Source: Diaporthe sp. PMI_573 (lineage: Eukaryota; Ascomycota; Sordariomycetes; Diaporthales; Diaporthaceae). Taken from it: a DNA stretch of 64,000 nt. Positions 1 to 11,108 of the stretch are shown here, one piece after another; the stretch's first letter is position 1, and every line of letters starts with the position of its first letter. A program made the position numbers and the translations under genes. The notes below the pieces were generated by a model, which searched no databases, was not told where the DNA came from, and saw nothing but the letters and a program-made list of their open reading frames with translations. The stretch covers positions 930,001 to 994,000 of the forward strand of contig JAJTUP010000015.1 in assembly GCA_021399435.1 (NCBI GenBank), written 5' to 3'.

Positions 1-369
1 CCCGGGGCATCAGCTTGAACCACAATCTCTCTGCTCTGCAGAGTACAGACTAACAGTACAGTGCCGGTGACAGCCCATGCTATGATGTATCTAGCTCTTG
101 GCTTGTCCCATACACACGTCACTTCACCTATGATCCCTGTGTTCAATGTTACCTCTGGCCCATCCTCTCTGCTCTCAGCCTCTCTGACGGACAACCCTCC
201 CTGCTGAGACTGCTCAGACTGCTCTACTGCGTGCGTGCTGCAGCTCGGACCAAAAGTAAACACCATCTGCCCCATCTGGAACATGTTTATGAGGCGATAA
301 TCCCCCCTTCTCACCTTTACTCTGAGTCTGCCCCTCTGAGTCTGCAGTTGTCCATACGACTGCAACACC
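1..369. other. Upstream region, no gene seen
   Basis: This stretch precedes the first gene and presumably holds its promoter and 5' leader. Open frames here are short and overlap the start of the next gene on the other strand. I see no RNA gene or repeat. Confidence 0.5.
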
Positions 370-1785
370 ATGGACGACAAGCATGACCCGGCACAGAGGG
401 AGGAGGGAGAGGGCATTCCGCCCCTGGACCATCAAGCCCTTGACGAGAAGCCAAGGGCCGGCTTGCACTCGGACCAGAAACCGAAGCCGAGCCCACTCGG
501 ACGGCATTCTCTTGATGTCGGCAGGAAGCCCGACCTGCCCGGCCAGACCAAAGACGAGAGGTCACATAGTTTACCAGCCCTCAACGACGACCCTCGGCCG
601 CCCCGGTCGCCGCCTCCGACCCACGCACCTACCAATGCCAACTCTTCACGCCAGCGAGCAGTACGGTCCAGCGCTGAGTTCGACAGGCGTTTCGATGGAC
701 CTTATGCAAGGCCCAGCATATCTATCGCACGGCGGAAGTCATCCCAACAGGCCCGCCTCGACGCCCAGCAAGTCGTCGAGGCCGTCGAGGGCCATGAACA
801 GGGCTCGGATGCCTCGGCCGCATCTGGCGCGGCGCCCCGGGTGCTTGAGCCCAGGCCACCGCCACTCAACTACACCTTGCACACGCGGTACTGGTCCATC
901 TTCATCTTCTGGTTCTTCATTATATTCGACTCTGTCGTCATGCCCATCGCGCTGTACTATGGGCTATGGTACGGCGTCGGTCCCGGGAGCGTAAGAGACG
1001 GGGAAAAGTCGACCATGTCCGCCAACACAGTCTACACCGTCGTCACCGCTGCCATAGGCGGTGCAAGTATTCTTGAGTACTTCGTGCGGTTCTGGAGGCT
1101 GTGGAAGAAGGACAGTGTTTGCCGAGTTATCGGTGCGCATAGGTGGTATCTCGATGCCTTCCATTGGAATTACACCCTGGCTTGGCTGATCATCATGGTC
1201 GAGTTGATAGTGTGAGTGCTACCAGTTTCTGGCCTGCCTGTCACATGTGGTTGTACCAAGCTGACCGAGAGTTCTCTCAACAGCGGGACTGTTCAGGAGT
1301 GGCCACCAATCCGACTGGTCGCCATGCCTTTGACCACAATGCTCTACACTTTCGGCACCGAGATGCTCATCGTCGATGTCCTCCGCGTGTTCCGCGTCCC
1401 TGCTCCTTTTCGTCTGTCATCCATCCCTAAAGGTGCCCAGTTGCGACCATGTGTGTACACCCTGATCGAGGATATTTGTGCAGTGGATGGTTCTGGAGGA
1501 ACAGACTTTCGGGAGGCTCTCAACAGAAGATACGAAGCCAGCCACATTTTCCGCACCATGCTGCGGCGGCTGGGAGTATTCTGGGCTGTTGGAGCTCAAG
1601 CGATGGCGGTCATTTGCACCATTCTCATCTTCACGGTCAGCGAAGATGCGGCCTACGCCATCGGCTGGTCGGTACCTTTCGGTTGGGCCGGAGTCTGGGC
1701 GGTGGCTACCATTTGGTACGTGAAGAAGGAATTGAAGAGAGAAAAGGCCCATTGGATCGCCGAAGCATCGAAGAGCACAGTCTGA
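370..1785 (+). CDS. Hypothetical six-pass membrane protein, 2 exons
   Basis: Exons are 370-1211 and 1284-1785, joined across a 72-nt GTGAGT...CAG intron, and encode 447 residues. The first 170 residues are hydrophilic, Pro/Ser/Arg-rich and probably disordered. They are followed by about six hydrophobic segments: near 176-200 (YWSIFIFWFFIIFDSVV), a segment around TVYTVVTAAIGG, one at WNYTLAWLIIMVELIV that runs across the splice site, LVAMPLTTMLYTF, LGVFWAVGAQAMAVICTIL and GWSVPFGWAGVWAVATIWYV. The protein ends in a short basic and acidic cytosolic tail. I recognise the architecture of an uncharacterised fungal integral membrane family but not a function. The start at 370 has a good context (ACACCATGG). 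The splice join keeps the frame, which supports the model. Confidence 0.75.
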
Positions 1786-3729
1786 ACGAAATGCAAGGAT
1801 GCGGAGCCGGGGGGAATCCGGGATTTAAACAAGACAAAGAAACAACAGACATTTTAAAATTCAGATACAACAATTTACCGGCAAATCAATCAACCGAGAT
1901 TAAACTGGTGTCCATCATCACCGCACAACTTTTTTGGGCATCCCTCTGCTTCGACGCTGTTGCTGCCTTGACGGCATTCGATGACCGGCTTTTTGTGTGA
2001 GAGAGCGCGCCTGCCTCGGCCACTTGGTTGTGGTTCTGACAGCGGTCTCCCGACCAGTGGTGGAAGGTGAGCGGACTACTCGGGCTGGCCGTGAATTGGA
2101 CGGCCATGCAACCCACAATCTAGATCTCTCATTTCAGACCCAGAGTTTTGTAACAAATCCATTGGACCAGAGGTGGGCTCACCGTCGGTGCTCAGGTCGT
2201 CGATGCACAGCTTCGGCACGGCGAGGGATCTGGTGGAGTGGGCGCCAAAGGGGGGGGGGCGGGTGTGGGCGTAAACGCCAAGACCGACCTAGGCGGCTAC
2301 TCGACATTCTCATCTCGGTTGTCGACATTGTGGCTGGCCGAGCTTTCTTTCGGGATCGATGCAGGTCGATGAAACTAGATGGATGCAGGTGAGCAGGCGT
2401 CAACGTCGTGGAAGGAATATTCCAGCGTCTGAAGCGCCCTCGCTCGCTCGCTGTTCATCATTGCACCATTACGGTGAGCCAAGCCTGTCAAGGAGCCAGA
2501 AATACAACATTACAGTATGGTCAGTGCAGAGCCTCTCGCCTCTGAACTCTATGGCTCACGAACGGCGGCCAAGCTCTGGAGATCCTGTCGATCTTGGGAC
2601 TTGGCACGATGTTGGGATCCCGGCCACGCGGGTAAAGTCGATCATTTTGTGCATCACCGTCCACAGCATAAGCCTCTGTGTTCACATCCCATCCTAATGA
2701 CAGGCTAGCTCGCATCATATCCATGCCTCCAGCACGCGATGGCGCGTTGTGCATAGATGTTCTGCTAGACCGCGGGCACCAGTTTCTGCAAAAGGCCTAC
2801 CGAGGCGCCAAGGCTTTCTGCTTGAAACATCAGGAGGGGCCCCACGGAAATTTACCAGAAATCCCTTCAGCAGGCCAAACAGTCCCCATTCCCGATTTGA
2901 GGATTTCCTTCCGTTTTCAAGGATTCAGGGGACACTGGCGATGTCGTCTGCCACGCCCCCCGCCTAGCCCCTGAGCGGCAAGTGCGGCGCGACAAGAGCT
3001 GCAGCCTCAAGGTGACATCGCGAGCAGCCAGCCTGGGCTGCGCAAGCCAGGCAGCCAGGCCCGGGCAACCGCGAGTCTCGTGGAAATGAAACAACGCCCA
3101 AGGTCGACCCGAGGTCGAAGAGCGTCTGGCTGGAGCCGCCCCCTGGGCTGATGTGCTGCAAGCTTGGGAGGACTGGGGTCCGTCTTGCCGTTAAACGAAT
3201 AAGCGATAGGTGGAAACAGCCCTGTCAGCGCGGGCGACTCCATCGAGAGCCTCAACCTTGTCGTTAACCTTGTTGCCAAGACGGCCGAGCCTGGTCCTGT
3301 TCATCTTGTTTACACCATATCGGTAATTTTTTGGGGGCCTCGCCCTGGACCCACGAGTACAGCGCCCCCTCCCCTTTCCATGGCCCAGCGATTGCAACGG
3401 AGAGGCAGCGAAGCAGTCGAGGCCCATGAACCAACCCCAGAGTGGACGTGGGCAGTCGGGGGTCCCGTCGTCCGCGATCATCATAAGAAGGGCACGTCGT
3501 CGGCCGAGAAAGGTCTGATTCTTTTGCTTTCTCTCCAGACTCTCTCGTCATCAACTCACCACATTCATTCTTTCGAAGACACTCCTTCGGGCTTCATTCT
3601 TTCGCTCGTCGCTGTATTGATTGCAGTAGATTCATTCATTCCGCCAGCCGGTTATTCATCCTCACATCGCGCCACTGTACATCGATTTGTTCAGGTCCCT
3701 TCAGTCCAACAAAAACCACAACCATCAAA
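1786..3729. other. Intergenic region and AA9 gene promoter
   Basis: No convincing coding frame was found in these 1.9 kb. A poly-G tract sits near 2250. The last 250 bases are CT-rich, which is common in leaders of strongly expressed fungal genes, and presumably form the promoter and 5' UTR of the oxygenase gene at 3730. Confidence 0.4.
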
Positions 3730-4689
3730 ATGCCTGCCAAGTCCCCCATCGCTCTTGCTCTGGCCGCTGGCGCCAGCCTCGTCTCCGCCCACGGATACGT
3801 CTCCTCCTGGGAGATCGGCGGAGTCACCTACAAGGGCTTCGACGAGCAGTGGGCCACCGGCAACGGCCAGGCCACCGGCAACGAGTTCATTGCCTGGAGC
3901 ACCACTGCTTCTGACAACGGCTTCGTTGCCCCCGACGCATACGCCAACGCCGACATCATCTGCCACCGTGATGCCGCCAACGCTGCCCTGAACAACGCCA
4001 CCGTTGCCGCTGGTCAGACCATCAAGGCCGTCTGGAACACCTGGCCCGACTCTCACCACGGCCCCGTGATTGACTACCTCGCCCCCGCCGACGACCCCAC
4101 CTCCGTCGACAAGACCACTCTGTCCTTCGTCAAGATCCAGGAGGCTGGTATCATCTCCGGCTCCAACCCCGGCAAGTGGGCTTCTGACGAGATCCTGGAG
4201 AACAACCTCTCCTGGGAGATCACCATCCCCGAGGGAACCCCCGCGGGCAACTACGTTCTCCGTCACGAGATCATTGCCCTGCACTCGGCCAACCAGGCCA
4301 ACGGTGCCCAGAACTACCCCCAGTGTGTCAACATCCAGGTCACTGGCGGCAGCGGTTCCTTCCCTGAGGGTACCAAGGGCACTGCCCTGTACACCTCCGA
4401 TGAGGAGGGTATCAACTTCAACATCTACCAGGCCTTCTCCGAGTACCCCATTCCCGGCCCCGCTCTGGGATTCAGCTCCTCGGGTGCCTCCCAGGGCTCC
4501 GGCTCCTCCTCCGGCTCTGCCTCCTCCGCGGTCGCTTCCAGCGCCGCTGCCGCTACCCCCACCGCGGCTGCTTCCTCCTCCGCCGCCCCGGTCGCCGCTG
4601 AGACTACCTCTGCCACCTCCAGCGCTGCCCCCGTCGCCACCAAGGCCGCTTGCAAGAAGCGCCGCCACGCCCGTGACGTCAAGGCCTAA
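3730..4689 (+). CDS. Secreted AA9 lytic polysaccharide monooxygenase (GH61-type)
   Basis: A single exon of 319 codons. A 20-residue signal peptide ends in VSA, so the mature protein begins with His21 (HGYVSS), the N-terminal histidine of the AA9 copper brace. The second copper histidine lies in SHHGPV (109-110). The axial tyrosine is Tyr196 in GAQNYPQC, with Gln194 next to it. Cys78 and Cys199 fit the conserved disulfide. AA9 enzymes cleave cellulose and some hemicelluloses oxidatively outside the cell. The catalytic domain is followed by a Ser/Ala-rich tail (about residues 245-305) and a basic end (CKKRRHARD) instead of a CBM1 cellulose-binding module. Third codon positions are almost all C or G, unlike most neighbours, suggesting strong expression. 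The start has an AAAATG context after a CA-rich leader. Confidence 0.93.
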   Translation: MPAKSPIALALAAGASLVSAHGYVSSWEIGGVTYKGFDEQWATGNGQATGNEFIAWSTTASDNGFVAPDAYANADIICHRDAANAALNNATVAAGQTIKAVWNTWPDSHHGPVIDYLAPADDPTSVDKTTLSFVKIQEAGIISGSNPGKWASDEILENNLSWEITIPEGTPAGNYVLRHEIIALHSANQANGAQNYPQCVNIQVTGGSGSFPEGTKGTALYTSDEEGINFNIYQAFSEYPIPGPALGFSSSGASQGSGSSSGSASSAVASSAAAATPTAAASSSAAPVAAETTSATSSAAPVATKAACKKRRHARDVKA

Positions 4690-5820
4690 GCTGCCTTCAC
4701 GTCTTCTACTGCTGCTTCCTGTTGGGAAGTAGTGGGAGGCTCGCTTGTGGCCCTTTTTCTCGCAATAGAGGAGTGACGGAGTGATACCAGGGATCATTTA
4801 GATCATGTTTTCCGCCGTCTTTTCTGACTGGACCTTTTACAATTCTTGTATAATATTTCTCGGGCGTTGCTCCTACGGCAGCGGGATACCGGTGCACAAC
4901 ACGCCATCCTCGGGCTTGGTCTCAAGATGGCGCTTGAGCGTTCGGTCCTCTTTGTCTTTGGGGCAGTTTTTCGCCTTGTATTCATAGTGTGATGGAGAGT
5001 CAATACAATGAGTACGTCTCAAAACGAAACAACTGTGTTCAGCTCTGCTGTGTGCCTTGTGAATGCCTGATCGCGCCTTGGCTAGCTCCCTTGGCTTTAC
5101 TTTGCTTTGGTTTCGGTTGTCACCGATAAATTAGGTGCAAAATCCTTCTAATTGCCTCAAGCAGCTTTGATAATCTTGTAATGGTGTGTACTACCAATGT
5201 AGATATGTAGTGATGGCCTACGCGTCTGCAGGGTTATGCCATTGATGCCTCCGGGGATTTATGTCGAGATTAGATTGTTCTAATGGGCGGCTCAACCAAT
5301 AATTCGGTCATATGGCAGGTACCCAGCACGGACCGCGGTTGATACGCAGCCATGCAAGTCTCACTCACCGTATCACGTTGGCGTCATCCTACCAGGAAGA
5401 GGGGGAAATAATGCCAGGAAATCACCCTCGAATCTGGCAGTCCGGGCTGGTAGGGGGGACCCGAAAGCCCAGTCGGGACTCAGGGCCGTCATCCTCTGAA
5501 AGGTGGGCCTTTTTCATGCGTGCAAACATGTGTTTCCTGCCTGAATAAAGATTAGCACCGGCCGTTGTATGTTGGGCCAAGCGAATTCCCCTTGAAGTTT
5601 TGAAACATGCACGATCTTCTCAAGGATGTTGACCTCATCGATTTGCTTTCTTGGCAAAAGGGTATATTTCGGTTTCGAATCCTTGCGAGGCGGCATTACA
5701 CACAGGATTCAGATATTACTCTATCTTTCTTCACTCTAAAGTCTTCATCGCCTAATAATTCCCGAATAACATTGTGTGGGAATGGATCCACCAGAAAAAA
5801 CAAACGTCTTGGCTCCCACG
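4690..5820. other. Convergent intergenic region
   Basis: This lies between the 3' ends of the AA9 gene (plus) and the hydrolase gene (minus). It presumably holds both transcription ends. No coding frame or RNA gene was recognised. Confidence 0.4.
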
Positions 5821-6897
5821 TCAGCTCTTTTCGGTCTTGAGCAAGAGTTCTTCGAGAAGATGGCTCCACAATTTGGCCACAGTATGCGAGCCGTGGCCTC
5901 TCGTCTCCTCGGTGATGGGTAGAACAACAACCTTGCCCAGCCCATCTCTGATACCAGCCCGTGTTTCCTTCTCCAGAATTCCCAGCTCAGGCGGATTGAT
6001 CTGGTCGTCCGCCGTGTTCACCGCGATCAGCGGCGCCGTGATCTTGTGCAAGTCAGGCCTGGGGTCGTAATCGAAAGACGCGTCCAGCGCGAAAAGCAGA
6101 TCATTGGCGTCCGTCGAGCCGAGTCCATTCTGGATCTTTCCCTCGAGGAACGAGTCCGCCGCATCCCTTGTGGGCGCCTCCGCTTGATACTGCAGCGGGC
6201 TCGACGACATCAGCGTCAGCATGTCCAGCGCTGTGGTCAACCCTGCGCGCGGCTGCTGACCGGGCGCATAGTCCCCTCCGTTCCACGCGGGGTCGGCCCG
6301 GATAGCGTCCATTGCCATCTTTCGCCACATGCGGTTCCGGCCCGAGATCTGGACGGGCAGCGACGCGAGCGGCATCAACGCGTCCATGAAGCCCGGGTGC
6401 GCCTCGCCCCACAGCCAGCTCTGCATGCCACCCATCGAGGTGCCCATGGCCAGGCGCAGGTGCGTAACGCCCAGATGCTCCGTCAGCAGGCGGTGGTCGG
6501 CGCGGACCATGTCCCCGTAGCGATATCGCGGGAATCGGCCGCCTAGGCCGCTGCTACTCGGCTTGCTTGACCGGCCGTGGCCGATGCCGTCGCGCAGAAT
6601 GATGAAATACCTCTGCGCGTCGAGCAGCTGACCAGGGTTGAAAAGCTCCCCGGCGAACTGCGCGCTGAGGAACTGCTCGCTGGAGCCGCCGGTCCCGTGC
6701 ATTATGAGCACGGCGTTGGTTGTCTTGCCATCTTCTGATGGCCTAAGGGTGCCGAGGGTTTGGTAGTGCAGCCGCAGCTGCGGGATCGTGTCGCCGGAGC
6801 CGAAATTGAAATCTTCGAGTACGTATTCGCCGCGTGTTGTCGTCGGCCAATGTCCGCTGGACGAGGTCTGCTCCTGGATTGACAACGCTTCTGCCAT
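5821..6897 (-). CDS. Alpha/beta hydrolase, homoserine O-acetyltransferase (MET2)-like family
   Basis: A single-exon gene of 358 codons. The fold signature is clear: an oxyanion-region motif LIMHGTGGSS (64-73), the nucleophile elbow GTSMGG with Ser154, an acid in NTADDQINP (Asp297 or Asp298), and the catalytic histidine in GHGSHT (335-338). The segment RDGIGHGRSSKPS and the overall order match the MetX/MET2-like acyltransferase branch of alpha/beta hydrolases. Many fungal members of this branch are not true homoserine acetyltransferases, so the substrate is open. The frame stays open upstream of 6897, but only from a TTG. The ATG at 6897 has a strong context (AAAAAATGGC) and is the chosen start. 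No signal peptide is visible, so a cytosolic enzyme is likely. Confidence 0.85.
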   Translation of the reverse strand: MAEALSIQEQTSSSGHWPTTTRGEYVLEDFNFGSGDTIPQLRLHYQTLGTLRPSEDGKTTNAVLIMHGTGGSSEQFLSAQFAGELFNPGQLLDAQRYFIILRDGIGHGRSSKPSSSGLGGRFPRYRYGDMVRADHRLLTEHLGVTHLRLAMGTSMGGMQSWLWGEAHPGFMDALMPLASLPVQISGRNRMWRKMAMDAIRADPAWNGGDYAPGQQPRAGLTTALDMLTLMSSSPLQYQAEAPTRDAADSFLEGKIQNGLGSTDANDLLFALDASFDYDPRPDLHKITAPLIAVNTADDQINPPELGILEKETRAGIRDGLGKVVVLPITEETRGHGSHTVAKLWSHLLEELLLKTEKS

Positions 6898-8245
6898 TTT
6901 TTGCGTTACGATGGGCAGTGCTGTGGCTCGTGGCAGGATACCATGGACTAGATGAAAGACGTAGGTGACTTGGACCTCCGGGCTCACCTTCCCAGATAAG
7001 TGTAGTGCAAATATCAAACGGACAACTGCCGGCAGCCTGCGGGTGCTGATGCTACACTGCCATACAACCTCGCAACATCTATCCCCAACCCTTTCCCGTT
7101 ACCACTTCTCACTGCCTCGATTTGCCTCCAACATCTCGAGGCCGCTCTCTATAGTTTGCTCTATATTGGGCTCTCCTACTTATTTCCATTATTTCCTTTC
7201 GTTCGAGTCACGTGATTGCGTCTAAGAAATCTATTAATATTGTCTCCAGGTTGCGTTGGGGCTGCCCAGTGTGCACAGTACATAGGGACCTAGGTAAGCT
7301 TTCTGGTCGGAGGTGCCGTGATGTGCCTTGAGACTGCTCGGGCAACTTACTGCACCCGGAGTCCTCAGTTCATACAAATGCAAGACTTGCTCTATGAGTG
7401 TGGAAGACAAGTCTGTTCTGGTTCAAGTTGAGTCCCCACACAATTGTACGATTTGGAATCATGCCCAGCTGCCCTCCGTTGCCGTTCCGTTGAGCCTCGA
7501 CGCTTTGAGTAAGTTAGTCCAAAAGATCTGGATACACGTACAAACGTGGCATAGAATTGCTTTTCGTTAGCCTTTCTCAGACTTGAGATGTTGCCTGAAA
7601 ATTTATAGTGGTCTAATTCCGAAGCGCACAGGACTTCAGGACAGAGGGCAAATAGCCCGGCTCAATTGTACGGAGGCAAGAGTGAGACTCCCGACCTTTG
7701 CGCCGCCTGGCCTACCTAGCTGAAGGTAATTCTGTGCCACGAACGTCTTCGAAGGGCGTATTCATAATGACATTTCAATATTTCAGAGGCTCCCGAGTGA
7801 TGAGTGCAGTGCTGTGCGAGGCTTAACCCCGAGTTGAAGGTCCGAATCTGTCCGAGACGGCTGGATTAGGTTTGTCTGCCCGATAGCCGCCGTTCCATTT
7901 GCCCCATGCACATTGGTCTGGATTCGGAGACGCGTTAACGGTTGTGTCATGAGATACCCCTCCAAGACATTGGCCCCATTATTTGGTATGCTTACGGGCG
8001 GGGTGTCTATCGTGATGGCATATGTGCTCGTCTCGCGACGTCGTAGAGCCGAGATAGTTTGGGGATTATCAATCACCAGCTTGGAAGTGTTCAGATGCTT
8101 ATATCGCTATTGATAATCAAGCACAAAAAGTGATTAATCAACCGCCTCACGACTCTTTTAAAAGTAGAGCTACGCATCACTTCCGCCGAAGTTCACGTAG
8201 GCAGAAGTGTCTTCATCGTAATCTTCAGCTATCCCATCTGTCACC
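6898..8245. other. Divergent intergenic region
   Basis: This is shared upstream DNA of the hydrolase (minus) and the NmrA-type gene (plus). No gene, RNA or repeat was recognised. Confidence 0.4.
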
Positions 8246-8416
8246 ATGCTGATCTTGATCACTGGAATAACTGGAATGGTAGGCCAGCCTTGCGCTGAGT
8301 ATGCCATCTCCAAGGGCCACCAAGTCAGAGGGATGGGTCGTGACCCAAACAAAGTGCCTGCATCCATCCGTGAAAAGCTCGAAGGCTTCATCACCTCTTC
8401 GGGCCTCTACGATCTA

Positions 8417-8459
8417 AGTCGGCCACTGCACATTGGGCCCACCCCCCCATTCGGCCCAC
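8417..8459 (+). repeat. Left terminal inverted repeat of the Fot1-like element
   Basis: It begins AGTCGGCCACTGCACATT and ends CATTCGGCCCAC. It matches the reverse complement of 10231-10273 at 42 of 43 bases. TA at 8415-8416 is the target copy. Confidence 0.93.
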
Positions 8460-8481
8460 CCAAATCGCCCACCCGCCACAA

Positions 8482-10122
8482 CTACCCTTCGACTTCATCC
8501 TCGTCGACGACGCCCGTCGTCGCCACCACGATGCAATTTTCTGGTGTTTCCTCTTCATCAGACCCTTCTTCGTCCGCTGACTCAGCCTCAATCGCTCCGG
8601 CTGCAATTTGCGCCCTCCGAATGGCCCGAATGTTGACGAACCTCGAGTTGGGGCTGGTTTCGACCTTCCTTCTCTTCACGGATACTGCGGCTTCCAACCT
8701 CGCCTTGAGGATCTCATTCTCACGGAGTAGCATCTTTAATTGCCAATCTTTCTCGTCGTATCCTTTTTCAATCTTCCTGAAGAGAAGCCGTCGCGTATGG
8801 TTCGAGTGATCGCTCTGGTCAAAAACCCCGTGCAATACCCGTAGCTCTCGGGATGCCCTCGGCGTCGACAACAACGACTTTTTCACAGTAATGGGTACTG
8901 GAGTGACTATTTCGACCCTTCTCTTTCTCGTGGTGGACTTTATTTTAGCCTCTTTTGCCTCCTTTACCGCATTCTCGGCAAGAATAGCGTTTATCAGTGG
9001 CTTCGCCATATTGACTGGCCACAAACCAGTCCCTCGCCACCCACTGGTAATGTTTCTTTCCGAGAGGGCACGTAATCGTGCCTTTCGAAAGCACTATAGA
9101 AAAAGTTGCTTGCCCGTAAAGGTGTCTTCGAAGCAGAAGCTAAGGTTATCGGCTTCGTGCTTATATGCTGCTTTTAGCGACGAAAATATACCAACGTTAA
9201 GAGGTTGAAGTATATGCGATGTATGTGGCGGTAAGTAAACAATGTAAATCTTATTTGAGAAGCATTCCCATATAAATTTGAAGGTACAGTGGCTTTTATG
9301 ACCATCGAGGACTAATAAACGCTACTTGGAAGAGTCCTCAGGGGCGGTCCACGGAATGAAGATCTTTTGAAGCTATTCAAGTACCACGGCATTGTCAGTC
9401 CAGCCGTTTTTCGTCGCCGTAAACTCCCAATCCTTATGCCCTTTAAGGGTCTTAAACTATTGCTGTTGGACGTGTTTTCCTTTAAAGATGACGAGTGGAG
9501 GGCATGCCTTGCCTGTAGCCGAGATGCATTTAAGATATGAGGTCTATATCTTCCCTCTATTGCTTTTTCAATAAACAAGCTTTCTTCCTTCTGGCCCAAT
9601 GACCATGCCGTTAGATCCCTCGCCCTCAGCGATGCCCCCTTTGTCGGCATTATGGCGATTCTTTGGCTGAACCTTGAGAACAGCCGGAAGGTAAAGGAGG
9701 TTAAACCACGGCTTAATTATCTCCGTTTTGGCGCCATTAATGCGGCTAAAGTGCATCTGACGGCTTTGAATACTTTGAATCTCTGGATTTCTTACGAGAA
9801 AAGCGGCCAGCTAGTTGCGGCCAAGCGGTGGTGGTTGTGCCTGAGATGTGGTTATCCGGCCGGCGAAGGACCTTAATTTAAAATAGGTCAACGGCAGCCC
9901 CAGAGTCGCCTGATTAAGTGCAAATTGGGTTAATTCGGTTTCCTGATTTGACGATAACCTTATCTGCCAATTTGAAGCATCAGAATGGCTTTGGGCGCCG
10001 TGGCGACGATTATAAAGTGTGCTCCTCGGAATGCCCCAATGTGAGGCGGCCTGTCGTGCGCCGGCGCCTGCCGAGATCGCCTCGAGGGCCGACTGTACGT
10101 CATCTTCGGTATACGGCTTTAT
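8482..10122 (-). pseudogene. Broken pogo/Fot1-family transposase
   Basis: Read from 10122 downwards, the N-terminal psq-type helix-turn-helix is still clear (YTEDDVQSALEAISAG, then SHWGIPRSTLYNRR). The next blocks appear in the family order but with stops and frame changes: FLVRNPEIQSIQSR, INGAKTEIIKPWFNL, NRHNADKGGIAEGEGSNG (catalytic Asp block), SATGKACPPLVIFKGKH, LDGHKSHCTFKF (second Asp block) and YLPPHTSHILQPL. The C-terminal part remains open for 180 codons (8482-9024) and contains a basic coiled region. Several stops sit where a TGG or CAG/CAA codon is expected (for example QQ-stop-F), consistent with G:C to A:T mutation of the RIP type. The copy cannot make transposase. Confidence 0.88.
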
Positions 10123-10230
10123 TGAAGGGTAGGGAGCGTGCTTGTAAAGTTTGAAGAGAAGAAAAAAATTACTTGTTGAGAAAACGCGTTTTTTGTGCAG
10201 ATGTGGACCTGACGCGGTTGCGGGTGTGGA

Positions 10231-10273
10231 GTGGGCCGAATGGGGGGGTGGGCCGAATGTGCAGTGGCCGACT
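10231..10273 (-). repeat. Right terminal inverted repeat of the Fot1-like element
   Basis: Inverted copy of 8417-8459 with one mismatch, followed by the TA target copy at 10274-10275. Each repeat contains the submotif CATTSGGCCCACC twice. Confidence 0.93.
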
Positions 10274-10398
10274 TACCAGCTCTTGATAAAGCCGTTTCAG
10301 GCGTGGACGCAATTGTGTGTGCCTACGGCTTCGCGCCTGAGGTGATTTTGGAAGGGCAGCTGTTGCTGTTGAGAGCCGCTGAACGTGCCGGTGTCAAG

Positions 10399-10496
10399 GT
10401 GAGTGCTGACAATCTCGGAATGCATGAGAGATGAAAAAAAGAAAGAGAAAAAAAAGTTGTTGAACAAGAGTTCGATGTTCTGACGGGCATCCAAAG
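10399..10496 (+). other. Intron of the NmrA-type gene
   Basis: GTGAGT donor after the codon for Lys in ERAGVK, and an AG acceptor before ATTTTCCATGC. Joining keeps the frame and restores a segment typical of the family. Confidence 0.75.
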
Positions 10497-11108
10497 ATTT
10501 TCCATGCGGCTTCGTGGAATGCTGATTGGACTTTGGCACACCTGGGCCAGCATGAGTCATACGATCCATTCATCGCCTTCGCCGCCCATGTCCGCGTCAG
10601 CTCGCGCATCAAACCATTTTACATGTTCACGGGAGTCATCGCTGAGTGGCTCTTCTCAGGCCGTCGTGATCAGATTTGGAATCGAGAAACAAAGACCATG
10701 TCCTACTTCGGGGACGGCACGAAGGAGTGGATCTGCACCACCGCCGACGATCTCGCCGCCTACACGATCGAAGCGGTTACGGGCCCAAATGCCGAGGAGG
10801 GAGGATTCCTACGCGCCCAAAGCTTCCGTTTCACACCTGCGCAGCTTGTCGAGGAATTTGAGAAGGCCCGCGGTGGTAAAGTCAAGGGGCATCTGAAGTG
10901 TGAAGGGAGTTTGGATGATGCTGTCTCCATGCTCGCCCAGGCAAGGGCGACCACAGATCCTGTCGACCATGAAAAGTATATTGGTCTGGCTTATGTTGAG
11001 CACACCCTAAAAGGAACATGGGACCATGAGCCTGTGGATATGAAGCGCTTTCCGAACGTCAAGCCTACATCCCTGCGAACCTTTTTTGAGGCTCATCCTG
11101 AGCTGTAG

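Larger units (their letters stand above)
8417..10273 (-). mobile_element. Decayed Fot1/pogo-type (Tc1/mariner superfamily) DNA transposon
   Basis: The element is 1857 bp long, flanked by TA on both sides, with 43-bp terminal inverted repeats that differ at one base. The length, the TA target duplication and the G/C-rich repeats match Fot1-like elements of filamentous fungi. Inside, on the minus strand, is a broken transposase. The element lies within an NmrA-type gene and interrupts it in phase. Confidence 0.92.
8246..11108 (+). pseudogene. NmrA/SDR-type NAD(P)-binding protein gene, split by a transposon
   Basis: The gene starts at 8246 with an NAD(P)-binding Rossmann motif (GITGMVG, residues 8-14) and reads to Leu57 at 8416. 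It is then interrupted by the DNA transposon at 8417-10273 and resumes in the same frame at 10276 (PALDKAVSGVDAIVCAYGF). A 98-nt intron (10399-10496) follows, and the last exon runs 10497-11108. Leaving out the element and one TA copy, the pieces add up to 301 codons without a stop, a normal length for the NmrA-like family of NAD(P)-binding regulators and reductases. The downstream part has IFHAASWNADW after the splice site, as in related proteins. As it stands the allele should not give a full-length product. The flanking exons show no further damage, so the insertion may be fairly recent or the locus may still be under selection elsewhere. Confidence 0.85.

Noticed and set aside
3691..4797. 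368-codon open frame on the minus strand
   Set aside because: It mirrors the AA9 gene, whose biased codons keep the opposite strand open. The product is low-complexity Gly/Val and has no start context.
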